DNA of 12,086 bases from NCBI GenBank assembly GCA_964415245.1, contig CAYQAJ010000154.1, positions 1 to 12,086 of the forward strand. The letters run 5' to 3'. Below are positions 1 through 8,465 of this stretch, in pieces. The translations under genes were made by a program, and so were the position numbers. The stretch comes from CAYQAJ01 sp964415245. Lineage in GTDB: Bacteria > Planctomycetota > Planctomycetia > Pirellulales > Pirellulaceae. The notes beneath the pieces were generated by a model, which searched no databases, was not told the origin of the DNA, and was given only the letters and a program-made list of their open reading frames with translations. Within the stretch, counting starts at the first letter, position 1; each line of letters begins with the position of its first letter.

Positions 1-921
1 CTCCAGTCCCACGTAGCCGCGGTAGCCCAGCTCGTGCGCCTGCCGCAGCACGCGGTTGTAGTGAACCTCGCCGGTGCCTGGTTCGTTGCGGCCCGGGTGA
101 TCGGCCACTTGCAGGTAGCCCAATTGGTCGAGTCCTTCCTTCAGGTGGCCGCACAGGTCCCCCTCGGAAATCTGCATGTGGTACAGGTCCCAGTTGATCT
201 TCACAAAGTCGGAGCCCACCTCGCGGCAGATGTGCACCGCGTCGGGGCTGCCGTACAGGCAGTGCCCCGGATGATCGACGCGGCCGTTCATCGGTTCGAG
301 GATCAGCATCACCTTCTCCCGCTCGGCAACCTTCGCCGCCCGCCGCAGCGCCTTGATTACCTGGGCGTGCATCTCTTCCTTGGTCATGCCCTTCTGGTTG
401 TTGCCGGCCACGACGCACATCTTCTCGCAGTTGAGCTGGTGGGCGACCTGGCACGCCTCCTCGATCGTGGCGACGACACGGTCTTCGTTGGCCGGGTTGT
501 TCATGCCCGGCTCGAATCCCCAGGCGGTGAACTGCGCAACCTCGATCTTCAACTCTTCGCACAGCGCGGCGATGGCCGGAATGTCCTTCCCCTGATAGGG
601 CCAGAATTCAATTGCCGGGTAGCCCAGTGCGGCAGCGGCGCGAATGCGATCGAGAAAGGGGAGCTTGCGAAACCACATTTCGATATTGCAGGCGAACCGC
701 GTGTGCGGCGTTTTGCCCAGCGTGCTCGGGTCGACTTCACTTTTGGCCGCCGCGGGCCCGTCGTCGCCAAGCAGCCGGCCGCCTTGCAAAGCTGCCGCAC
801 CGGCGAGCACGGCCGAAGCGCCCAGGAATCCGCGTCGCGATACATCACTTGACGTTGTCGTGCGAGACTGGTTCTGATTGTCGCTTGTCGGTTTCGCGCG
901 CCGAAGCGGCTTCTTTTTCAT
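1..921 (-). CDS. Tat-exported hydroxypyruvate isomerase-like TIM-barrel protein (3' end outside window)
   Basis: The 307 visible residues run off the left edge, and perhaps a few tens of C-terminal residues are missing. A twin-arginine signal (SRRGFLGAS, residues 28-36) precedes an Ala-rich hydrophobic stretch, so export by Tat is expected. The rest is an AP-endonuclease-2-type TIM barrel resembling hydroxypyruvate isomerase (Hyi), which interconverts hydroxypyruvate and tartronate semialdehyde. The Hyi metal-ligand pattern is present: E209 (LEPMN), D245 (WDLYHMQ), Q271 (LQVADHPGRNEPGTGE) and E307 (GLE) at the visible end. The ATG at 921 is preceded by GGAG at an 8-base spacing, and it is the start that includes the whole Tat signal. 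The gene lies about 295 bases downstream of the PFK gene on the same strand and may have its own promoter. The fold is secure. The substrate is not, because planctomycetes carry many exported members of this superfamily. Confidence 0.85.
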   Translation of the reverse strand, partial: MKKKPLRRAKPTSDNQNQSRTTTSSDVSRRGFLGASAVLAGAAALQGGRLLGDDGPAAAKSEVDPSTLGKTPHTRFACNIEMWFRKLPFLDRIRAAAALGYPAIEFWPYQGKDIPAIAALCEELKIEVAQFTAWGFEPGMNNPANEDRVVATIEEACQVAHQLNCEKMCVVAGNNQKGMTKEEMHAQVIKALRRAAKVAEREKVMLILEPMNGRVDHPGHCLYGSPDAVHICREVGSDFVKINWDLYHMQISEGDLCGHLKEGLDQLGYLQVADHPGRNEPGTGEVHYNRVLRQAHELGYRGYVGLE

Positions 922-1215
922 GTTTACACTCCGAAGTGACGTTATAGTGGCAACGATTGCATCCAAGCCGCCAATTGTACCTGCCGCGCGAGCGTGCGTG
1001 CAACTTTTGCGGAGGCCCCGGGTAGAAACGTCTCCATGGGCCGGTGCCCACGGCTGCGCGGCTGCATGCGAAGATCATTTCCGTTCCTGCACTCGGTTGG
1101 GCCGAAGATCGGACCTCCGTACGTCAATTCGGGTACGGGGGTAGAAGTCCAGCGCTACATCGACGAGCGGCCTGGGCAGGCCGAGGACGTGAGAAAAGGC
1201 CCAACCGCGTGCCGA
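922..1215. other. Intergenic region between PFK gene and isomerase gene
   Basis: No convincing gene is seen in these 294 bases. On the minus strand a TATAAC box (complement of 951-956) sits about 30 bases upstream of the isomerase ATG, but no good -35 box lies at the right distance. A perfect short dyad, CGGCCTG-GG-CAGGCCG, lies at 1168-1183, about 32 bases past the PFK stop. It has no T-run, so it is at best a weak pause or terminator. Confidence 0.4.
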
Positions 1216-2415
1216 TCAGCCCTCGCTGGTCATGATGAACAACGGCTTTCGTTGAAAGGTTTCGTACTTGGGGCGTAGCCGCTCGGAGTTGAAGTACTTT
1301 GATACGTCGACGACTTTCTTGCGCTCCATGATCGACTCCATGGCCACGTCGTCGTAACAGCCGTTGCGGAGGCACACGAGCCGACCCGACGAACCGGAGA
1401 GAATCAGGTCCAACGCCAGGTTTCCAAAGGCCATCGGCACGACCGAATCGATGGCGTCCGGGTCTCCGCACCGCACCAGGTATCCGAGCCGCTGATTGAC
1501 GACGTTGACGCGTTGTCCGTTGTTGAACTTGGGCGAGAGCTCCTTCAACCGGAAAGCGACTTTGTCGCCGATCCCGCCGAGCTTGCGATGGCCGAACTGG
1601 TCTTGCTCCTGACCTTCGAAGGACAGTTCGTCCTGATCCGACATCCGCGCCCCTTCCGATACCAGCACGACCGAGTAGTTGCTGGGATTGTGGCGGCGAT
1701 CGTGCGAGAGCAGGTCGGCCAGATGCTCGATGGAAAAGGGCGACTCGGGAATGACACAGCGGTCGGCAGCGCCGGCCATGGTCGGCAGCAGAGCCGTGAA
1801 GCCCGCGTAGCGGCCGAACACCTCGATGACCAGGTACCGCTCGTGTGAACCGGCCGAAGTGCGCAGCTTGTGCGTCAATTCAATGGTCCGCGTCACGCAC
1901 GTGCTGAAACCGATGCAATAGTCGGTTCCCGGCACGTCGTTATCCATGGTCTTGGGGATGGCGATGACTTTCACGCCCTCCTTGTGCAAGCGGTGGGCAA
2001 AGCTGAGCGTGTCATCGCCGCCGATGGGAATCAGGTATTCGACGTTGAGAAACTCCAGGTTCTTCAGGATGTGAGGAGTTACGTCGTTGATTTCGTCGGT
2101 GTACGTCGACCGCAAGTGGGGCGGAACGACGCTTTGGGGGAGATGGCTGGGCCGCGTACGCGACGTGTGGATGAACGTGCCTCCCGTCCGTCCGGCGCGG
2201 TTGACGATGTCCTCAGTCAGCACGCGCACGTTGTTTTGGTTGTCAGCGTCTTTGTCGGGGACAAGATCGACTAGTCCGGCCCAGCCGCGGCGAATGCCCA
2301 GAACCTGATAGCCCTCGCGGAGTGCGCGAAACGTCACGGCGCGGATCGCCGGGTTCAGCCCGGGGACGTCGCCGCCACCGGTCAGAATGCCGATGGTGCC
2401 TCGCCTGGTGTTCAT
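1216..2415 (-). CDS. 6-phosphofructokinase, pyrophosphate-type signature
   Basis: A 399-residue protein of the PfkA superfamily that phosphorylates fructose-6-phosphate to fructose-1,6-bisphosphate. Visible motifs are the N-terminal GGGD (13-16), GGDDT (132-136), PKTMDND (154-160) and EVFGRYAG (198-205). ATP-dependent enzymes have Gly at the second Asp of GGDD and at the Lys of PKT. Asp plus Lys at these two positions (D135, K155) is the known hallmark of PPi-dependent PFK, which works near equilibrium and can also run toward gluconeogenesis. The ATG at 2415 follows GGGGAAA at a suitable distance, and the sequence begins with the family's usual beta strand. It lies 81 bases downstream of fbp on the same strand, at the end of the string pckA-fbaB-fbp. 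PPi use is inferred from the two residues; mixed or other donor use is possible. Family assignment is certain. Confidence 0.93.
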   Translation of the reverse strand: MNTRRGTIGILTGGGDVPGLNPAIRAVTFRALREGYQVLGIRRGWAGLVDLVPDKDADNQNNVRVLTEDIVNRAGRTGGTFIHTSRTRPSHLPQSVVPPHLRSTYTDEINDVTPHILKNLEFLNVEYLIPIGGDDTLSFAHRLHKEGVKVIAIPKTMDNDVPGTDYCIGFSTCVTRTIELTHKLRTSAGSHERYLVIEVFGRYAGFTALLPTMAGAADRCVIPESPFSIEHLADLLSHDRRHNPSNYSVVLVSEGARMSDQDELSFEGQEQDQFGHRKLGGIGDKVAFRLKELSPKFNNGQRVNVVNQRLGYLVRCGDPDAIDSVVPMAFGNLALDLILSGSSGRLVCLRNGCYDDVAMESIMERKKVVDVSKYFNSERLRPKYETFQRKPLFIMTSEG

Positions 2416-2496
2416 TCTCGTTTCCCCGTTTCGTTCCTTATCGTGGTTTCAGCCGCCTGGCCGACGGGCGGAACGGATCGAGATGCCCAAGGCACG

Positions 2497-3516
2497 TTAC
2501 AAAAAGGTTGCGAATTCGCGCACTTCGGCCTGGCTGCCGATGACCAGGGGCGTGCGTTGGTGAATCTCGGTGGGCTCGATCTCCAGGATGCGGCGGGTGC
2601 CGTCGGTTGCCATTCCGCCCGCCTGCTCGGCGATCAACGCCACTGGATTTGCCTCGTACAACAGCCGCAGCTTGCCTTGGGGGTCTTTCGCCGTCGGTGG
2701 GTACAGGAAGACGCCCCCCTTGAGTAGCGTGCGGTGGAAGTCCGCGACCAGCGAGCCAATGTAGCGCAAGGAATAGGACCGCCCCGACTTGCCCGATCGC
2801 AAATGTGCCAGGTAGTTGCGGTAACGCTCGGGGAACGTATCCCAGTAAGCGTCGTTCGAGGAATACACCGTGCCGCATGCGGGCATGCGGATGTTCTCGT
2901 GGCTGAGCACGTAGGCGCCCACCGTCGGGTCCAGTGTAAAGCCATGCACGCCGTATCCCGTTGTGTAGACCAGAATCGTGGATGATCCGTAGACGACGTA
3001 TCCGGCGGCGAGTTGTTCGGTACCTCGTTGCAGCACGGCCCGCTCGGCATCGTCCTGAGGCGACAGATTCTCGGGCAATCTCAAGATGGAGAAGATTGTG
3101 CCGACGCTGACATTCACGTCGATATTCGACGAGCCGTCCAGCGGATCGAAGAGGACGACGTACTTTCCGCTGCCGGAACGACCGTCGAACGTAATCGCTT
3201 CCTCGTTCTCCTCCGAGGCGATGATGGCCACGTTCTCGCGGACACCCAGACAATGCACCAAGGCATTATTGGCATAAACATCTAGTTTTTGCTGCATTTC
3301 GCCCTGAACGTTGATGGCGCCCGCCGCGCCGGTCACGTCCAGAAGTCCTGCCCGGCGGACCTTCGACTCGGTCATCTTCGTGGCCAGCGTGATGCCCGAC
3401 AGCAGCCACGAAAAAGCACCGGTGGCGCTCGGCGAGCGCTTCCGCTGTTCGCTCATGAGATGCTGTTGGACGGTGATGATTTCCGGCCGACTCAGGTCGA
3501 TCTTGACGTTTGTCAT
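2497..3516 (-). CDS. fbp: Class I fructose-1,6-bisphosphatase
   Basis: A 339-residue protein of usual family length. It hydrolyses fructose-1,6-bisphosphate to fructose-6-phosphate plus phosphate, the committed gluconeogenic step, in the cytosol with Mg2+. Visible motifs are the metal and catalytic acidic loop ASEENEE (100-106), DPLDGSSN (124-131) followed by IDVNVSVGTIFS, the substrate-phosphate segment RYIGSLVADFHR (251-262), and LLYEANP with E288 near the C terminus. The open frame continues upstream to 3654, but that extension (Cys- and Arg-rich) has no family resemblance. The ATG at 3516 gives the normal N terminus, although no strong Shine-Dalgarno precedes it and a GC hairpin lies just upstream. 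It sits between fbaB (222 bases upstream) and the PFK gene (81 bases downstream). The weak ribosome site and hairpin suggest post-transcriptional control, which is inference. Confidence 0.96.
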   Translation of the reverse strand: MTNVKIDLSRPEIITVQQHLMSEQRKRSPSATGAFSWLLSGITLATKMTESKVRRAGLLDVTGAAGAINVQGEMQQKLDVYANNALVHCLGVRENVAIIASEENEEAITFDGRSGSGKYVVLFDPLDGSSNIDVNVSVGTIFSILRLPENLSPQDDAERAVLQRGTEQLAAGYVVYGSSTILVYTTGYGVHGFTLDPTVGAYVLSHENIRMPACGTVYSSNDAYWDTFPERYRNYLAHLRSGKSGRSYSLRYIGSLVADFHRTLLKGGVFLYPPTAKDPQGKLRLLYEANPVALIAEQAGGMATDGTRRILEIEPTEIHQRTPLVIGSQAEVREFATFL

Positions 3517-3547
3517 GGATGATGCTCGGTGCTGGCATGCACAAATT

Positions 3548-3565
3548 CCCCGGCGGTTGCCGGGG
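3548..3565 (-). promoter_or_regulatory. GC-rich leader hairpin upstream of fbp
   Basis: CCCCGGC and GCCGGGG form a perfect 7-bp stem around a 4-base loop. It begins 31 bases upstream of the fbp ATG, inside the expected leader. No U-tract follows on the fbp strand, so an intrinsic terminator is unlikely. A role in leader structure or translation is possible but unproven. Confidence 0.4.
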
Positions 3566-3650
3566 TCCTTGCAGCACACGTAATTCCCCGTGCCGTCCAA
3601 CCGACGGTCGTACATCGGCCGTGTTTCGCAGGTTCCACTTAGTGCCTTTC

Positions 3651-3730
3651 CCAAAACCGTCCGGAGAAGGGGACAGGCACCCTTTGCCTCGCGGACTCGG
3701 CAAAGTGAGCCAGTCCCCGACGGTTTTTGG
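3651..3730. repeat. REP-like two-part hairpin between fbaB and fbp
   Basis: An 80-base inverted repeat begins 8 bases after the fbaB stop. The inner arms (3668-3687 and 3698-3717) match at 17 of 20 positions around a 10-base loop: GGGGACAGGCACCCTTTGCC on one side, and GGCAAAGTGAGCCAGTCCCC on the other. Outer arms, CCAAAACCGTC and GACGGTTTTTGG, pair with one bulge. The GGGGACTGGCTC...GGTGCCTGTCCCC pattern resembles dispersed REP-type palindromes that I associate with planctomycete and similar genomes. In the transcript it could act as a 3' stabiliser or terminator for pckA1-fbaB and lower expression of fbp and the PFK gene. Only one copy is seen in this window, so its repetitive nature is inferred. 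Confidence 0.6.
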
Positions 3731-3738
3731 ATAAGCTC

Positions 3739-4791
3739 TTAGGCGACGGTGACCGCGGGCTCCAGAAAAACATCTTGAATGGCGTGCAGCAGCTTCACGC
3801 CCTCAGCCTGCGGTCGCTGAAACGCTTTGCGGCCGCTGATCAAGCCCATTCCGCCGGCCCGCTTGTTGATGACGGCCGTTCGCACGGCTTGGGCCAGATC
3901 GCCGGCGCCGCTCGAGGCCCCACCCGAATTGATCAAACCCGAGCGACCCATGTAACAGTTGGCGACCTGGTATCGGCAGAGGTCGATGGGGTGGTCGCTG
4001 GTCAGCCGATCGTACACGAGCGGCGACGTCTTTCCGAACTTCAAGGCCGTGTAGCCGCCGTTATTTTCCGGCTGCTTTTGCTTGATTATATCGGCCTGCA
4101 GCGTGACTCCCAGATGGTTGGCCTGCCCCGTCAGGTCGGCCGCGACGTGGTAATCCCGATCGGCCTTGAATTTCTCATTGCGGAGGTAGCACCACAGAAT
4201 CGTCGCCATCCCCAGTTCGTGCGCTCGCTCGAACGCCTGGGCGACTTCGACGATTTGTCGGTCCGACTCGGCCGAACCGAAGTAAATGGTCGCGCCGACC
4301 GCTGCGGCCCCCATCTCGTAGGCCCGCTCGACCTGCCCGAACATGATTTGGTCGTACTTGTTCGGGTACGTCAGCAGCTCGTTGTGATTGATCTTGACGA
4401 TGAAGGGGATCTTGTGCGCGTATTTGCGGGCCACGGCGCCGAGCACGCCGAACGTTGAAGCCACGGCGTTGCATCCACCTTCGATCGCCAGCTTGACGAT
4501 GTTCTCGGGATCGAAATACGCCGGATTGGGTGCGAAGGAAGCCCCCGCCGAATGCTCGATTCCCTGGTCGACGGGCAAGATGGAAACGTAGCCCGTGTGC
4601 TTGAGCCGCCCATGACTGAACAAACGCTGCAGGTTGACCAAAACCCGCGGACTCCGATCGCTGATCGAGAAGATCTGGTCGACAAAATCCGGCACAGGCA
4701 GATGCAGCGACTCTTTGGGGATGCCTTCGCATTTGTGGTTGAGCAGCGAGTCCGCCTCTTGGCCCAGCAAGTCCGCGATTGCTTTGAGCAT
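3739..4791 (-). CDS. fbaB: Class I fructose-bisphosphate aldolase (FbaB/DhnA type)
   Basis: A 350-residue cytosolic enzyme joining dihydroxyacetone phosphate and glyceraldehyde-3-phosphate to fructose-1,6-bisphosphate (or the reverse) through a lysine Schiff base, without metal. It closely resembles E. coli FbaB along its whole length: ILPVDQGIEHSAGASFA (71-87), FIVKINHNE, GATIYFGS, the DIIKQK strand (234-239) carrying the likely Schiff-base lysine, ENNGGY, YMGRSGLINSGG and NKRAGGMGLISGRKAF. A GTG at 4794 directly precedes the ATG at 4791. AAGGAG is 5 bases before the GTG and 8 before the ATG; I chose the ATG because the next residues align with the family N terminus. It begins 53 bases after pckA1 ends, so the two are probably cotranscribed, and it ends 8 bases before the REP-like hairpin. 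The enzyme is near-certain; the start is uncertain by one codon. Confidence 0.96.
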   Translation of the reverse strand: MLKAIADLLGQEADSLLNHKCEGIPKESLHLPVPDFVDQIFSISDRSPRVLVNLQRLFSHGRLKHTGYVSILPVDQGIEHSAGASFAPNPAYFDPENIVKLAIEGGCNAVASTFGVLGAVARKYAHKIPFIVKINHNELLTYPNKYDQIMFGQVERAYEMGAAAVGATIYFGSAESDRQIVEVAQAFERAHELGMATILWCYLRNEKFKADRDYHVAADLTGQANHLGVTLQADIIKQKQPENNGGYTALKFGKTSPLVYDRLTSDHPIDLCRYQVANCYMGRSGLINSGGASSGAGDLAQAVRTAVINKRAGGMGLISGRKAFQRPQAEGVKLLHAIQDVFLEPAVTVA

Positions 4792-4844
4792 CACTCGTTC
4801 TCCTTGGAGATCGCGCCGTTCCGTTAGATATCTTGGGGCGCCGT

Positions 4845-6446
<1,602 letters not shown>

Positions 6447-6809
6447 GAGCACCAACCCGTTATCTGTCTGGAGTGACTCGCCTGCTGAATCGGCCTCTGT
6501 TTCTGTTGTCGAGGTGGCGTGTCAGGCTTGTGCGCCCTGCATCGGGCCGCGCGAAGCTTCCGCGGAGCCGCTTTCGGCGGCCGAGCCGCAGTCTCGCCCT
6601 TGGGTTGCCCAACTGCAAGGCACATGGCAGCAGGCGCTGCACAAGAACTTACCATCTTCTCCGGCCGAATTCCCCCTGCCACCGACGGCCACGGTGGAAT
6701 CAATTTTTGACGTGCATGAAGGACTGCAAGCCAGCGACCAGAACGGGTCGGACGTGCGAGTTGAAAAAACTGTCGTAATGACCCGCGACGATGCGGCCAT
6801 TCCTCGAGA
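6447..6809. other. Intergenic region upstream of pckA copy 1
   Basis: These 363 bases lie between the DUF1614 gene stop and pckA1. Frames are open on both strands here (for example 6443-6703 on minus and 6445-6840 on plus). Their products are Arg/Ser/Pro-rich, show no recognisable family, and have poor ribosome sites. It is the expected place for the set B promoter, but I could not identify one with confidence. Next to the DUF1614 stop there is a weak terminator candidate. Confidence 0.4.
6764..6789 (-). terminator. Weak terminator candidate after the DUF1614 gene
   Basis: On the minus strand, about 20 bases past the stop, GTCG and CGAC could form a 4-bp stem with a 10-base loop, followed by AG and six Ts. 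The stem is short, so this is only a candidate. Confidence 0.22.
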
Positions 6810-7562
6810 TCAAGCGTCCTGGCTTTCGAGTTTGGCGTGACTTTCCTCGTCGGCTGGTTGCGTCCGTTGCGGTGGGCTCCAAGTTAACAGAACGGCCAGG
6901 ATGCCGGTTACAAAGATCCCGTCGTACGTGCCTGCTCCACCGATCGAGACCACTGGCGCGCCCAATCCCGAGACCGCGCCGAGATTCATCAAGTCAGCTC
7001 CGATCAAGGTTCCCATGCAACCGGCCACATACGCCAACGGCGCGGCGGAGCGCCAATTCAACAGCAACCCCACCGCTGCCGCGATCAATGGGGGAAGCAG
7101 CGTCGGCGTAGCGATGCCGACTCCGGGGACTGTGTAAGCAATCTGGTGGACTGCCAGTGCGACGATGGCGATGCCGATCGCTCCGCGCACGAACAACCCA
7201 TGTTTGACGACCAGGTAAATCGACAGCAGCGTCGGCACGACGGCCCCGCCCACATTAACCGCGATCATCGTTCCCGGCCACGTTCGCACCAGCGGAACGA
7301 CATAGTCGACGCCGGCAAATCGCACGATCCGGTTTTCAACCATTTGTTCTTCGGGCAATTGCGCGAGGGGGATATTCACCGCGCCGCCCAAAAGCGATGC
7401 CAGCAGCACGAGAATCACATAGCGGGGATGCAAACCCAGCTTTTCGTAGACGTACGCCAGGATTCCCAACTGCAGCAGCGCCACCAGCACCGCCGCCAGC
7501 AGCAACAGAACCAACATGTAGGGGAGCGTTAGCGGAAAATAGTGCAGGTGTGTGGGCTGCAT
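6810..7562 (-). CDS. DUF1614 family multi-pass membrane protein
   Basis: This 250-residue integral membrane protein has about seven hydrophobic segments, near residues 13-38, 48-67, 97-119, 127-146, 150-169, 174-194 and 203-228. The C-terminal tail is short, charged and probably soluble. Recognised DUF1614-like features are the N-terminal HYFPLTLPYML, YEKLGLHPRYVILVLLASLLGGAVNIPL, the central GVGIATPTLLPPLIAA, and GTLIGADLMNL followed by GAPVVSIGGAGTYDGIFVTGILAVLL. The conserved Gly, Asp and Asn inside the membrane segments suggest a transport or channel-like role, but the family has no assigned function that I know of. The ATG at 7562 has only a weak GGAA ribosome site. It starts 18 bases after the stop of the 106-residue gene, so the two are probably cotranscribed. 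The family call is from remembered motif pattern, with moderate-high confidence. Confidence 0.8.
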   Translation of the reverse strand: MQPTHLHYFPLTLPYMLVLLLLAAVLVALLQLGILAYVYEKLGLHPRYVILVLLASLLGGAVNIPLAQLPEEQMVENRIVRFAGVDYVVPLVRTWPGTMIAVNVGGAVVPTLLSIYLVVKHGLFVRGAIGIAIVALAVHQIAYTVPGVGIATPTLLPPLIAAAVGLLLNWRSAAPLAYVAGCMGTLIGADLMNLGAVSGLGAPVVSIGGAGTYDGIFVTGILAVLLTWSPPQRTQPADEESHAKLESQDA

Positions 7563-7580
7563 GATTGTTCCAGCCGGACT

Positions 7581-7901
7581 TTACTCGACCTCGTACCCGT
7601 GCGGCTCCTCGGCACCTCGATTCACGACGCGCTCCCAGTGATTGATGAACGACTCGCCATGGGCGCTCTCGAGCCGCTGTCGTTCGTCGCGCACCCTGGC
7701 CAGCACTTGCGGCCACCACACGGTATCCAGAAACTCGATGCGCCGAGCGCGTTCGTCGGCCGAGATTCCCTTTGCATCCGGGTCCATCCCGGCGAGGTCA
7801 AATCGCATCTTCCGCCAGCAATCTCCGTGGACGGGCACGTGGCCGGCCAAGTCGCGCGGAAAACCCTTCGCGTACTCGCCGAGTTCTGATTCGTGAATCA
7901 T
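7581..7901 (-). CDS. Small soluble protein of unknown function, 106 aa
   Basis: I do not recognise this family. The 106-residue protein is rich in charged residues with several Trp and His, has no signal or membrane segment, and appears mostly helical in its second half (RARRIEFLDTVWWPQV, then LARVRDERQRLESAHGESF). The ATG at 7901 follows AGGGA at an 8-base spacing. An upstream in-frame extension to 7970 is hydrophobic but lacks a good ribosome site and was not used. The gene ends 18 bases before the DUF1614 membrane protein starts, so they likely share a transcript and may work together. A region of 177 bases without a convincing gene lies upstream, after the DUF2007 gene. It could be a cytosolic partner or a small stand-alone protein; no function is claimed. 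Confidence 0.7.
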   Translation of the reverse strand: MIHESELGEYAKGFPRDLAGHVPVHGDCWRKMRFDLAGMDPDAKGISADERARRIEFLDTVWWPQVLARVRDERQRLESAHGESFINHWERVVNRGAEEPHGYEVE

Positions 7902-7963
7902 GGTAATGTCCCTAGTGAAATAGGGGCGGCGCTCACCAACCCAAGCAACAAGGAGCAAAATCT

Positions 7964-7985
7964 GTGCCACGGATCAGAATGGCAC
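7964..7985. repeat. Short inverted repeat upstream of the 106-aa gene
   Basis: GTGCCA and TGGCAC form perfect 6-base arms around 10 bases, starting 62 bases upstream of the ATG at 7901. A 10-base palindrome, CCAAGCTTGG, follows at 8008-8017, and AGCGC/GCGCT arms lie at 8028-8045, just past the DUF2007 stop. These could be operator or terminator elements, but such short dyads also arise by chance. Confidence 0.25.
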
Positions 7986-8078
7986 CGTCATCAGCACGAA
8001 TGGAAATCCAAGCTTGGTTGATTGGCTAGCGCCCAAACAAGCGCTCGAACGAGGACCGTACTTTCGCGCCGTCGGTCG

Positions 8079-8330
8079 CTAGCGTTTCTCCTCGTCCTGG
8101 GGCGGTTCGAATCGGTTGGTGGTCCGGTGCTCGATCAATCGTCGAGCCCGATCGAGGTCCCAGGCCCGCACCAGCAGCTTGATGTCAAACAGTTCGGTGA
8201 AGCCGCTTTGGGATGCTCCGTCCAATTCGCAGGCAATACCGGCGTCGTGCAGTTGGTTGCGGAGGATTTCAGCCTCGTACACGTCGTTGGTCACGTACGC
8301 GACGACAACTTCGTTGGAATCGTCTTGCAT
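8079..8330 (-). CDS. DUF2007-type small protein, putative signal-transducing
   Basis: This 83-residue soluble protein fits the DUF2007 family, small proteins related to PII-like signal-transducing folds with no firmly known ligand. Its layout is typical: a first strand VVVAYVTN (8-15), a helix VYEAEILRNQLHDAGI with the conserved EAE, a second strand ACELDG, then KLLVRAWDLDRARRLIEH (51-68), the usual final strand and helix. The C-terminal tail is charged. The ATG at 8330 follows GAGGTG at a 7-base spacing. A nine-residue in-frame extension to 8357 lacks this support. It lies 135 bases downstream of pckA2 on the same strand and could be cotranscribed, so a regulatory link to carbon flux is possible but speculative. 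Confidence 0.75.
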   Translation of the reverse strand: MQDDSNEVVVAYVTNDVYEAEILRNQLHDAGIACELDGASQSGFTELFDIKLLVRAWDLDRARRLIEHRTTNRFEPPQDEEKR

Positions 8331-8465
8331 GATGGTCACCTCGGCATCGGCCCGCAAGCAACTTTCGCGGTTCGGCGATGGGATGGGCTCGGCGGCTCGC
8401 CTGGTCGCTCATCGCGCTGAAAGGTGCCCTTGCTAGTCGTGCGACGGTTCTTCCCGGGCGGCACT

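Noticed and set aside
34..852. 272-codon open frame on the plus strand
   Set aside because: Antisense to the Tat-signal isomerase, which has convincing motifs and a ribosome site on the minus strand.
1168..1183. CGGCCTG-GG-CAGGCCG as an intrinsic terminator of the PFK gene
   Set aside because: The loop is only two bases and no T-run follows on the transcribed strand.
3517..3654. N-terminal extension of fbp
   Set aside because: The extra 46 residues have no counterpart in class I FBPases. The ATG at 3516 gives the normal length, and a leader hairpin lies inside the extension.
7964..8029. 21-codon plus-strand ORF starting GTG with AAGGAG upstream
   Set aside because: Very short with no recognisable product. 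The ribosome-site match could easily be chance, and it lies among dyads on the opposite strand.
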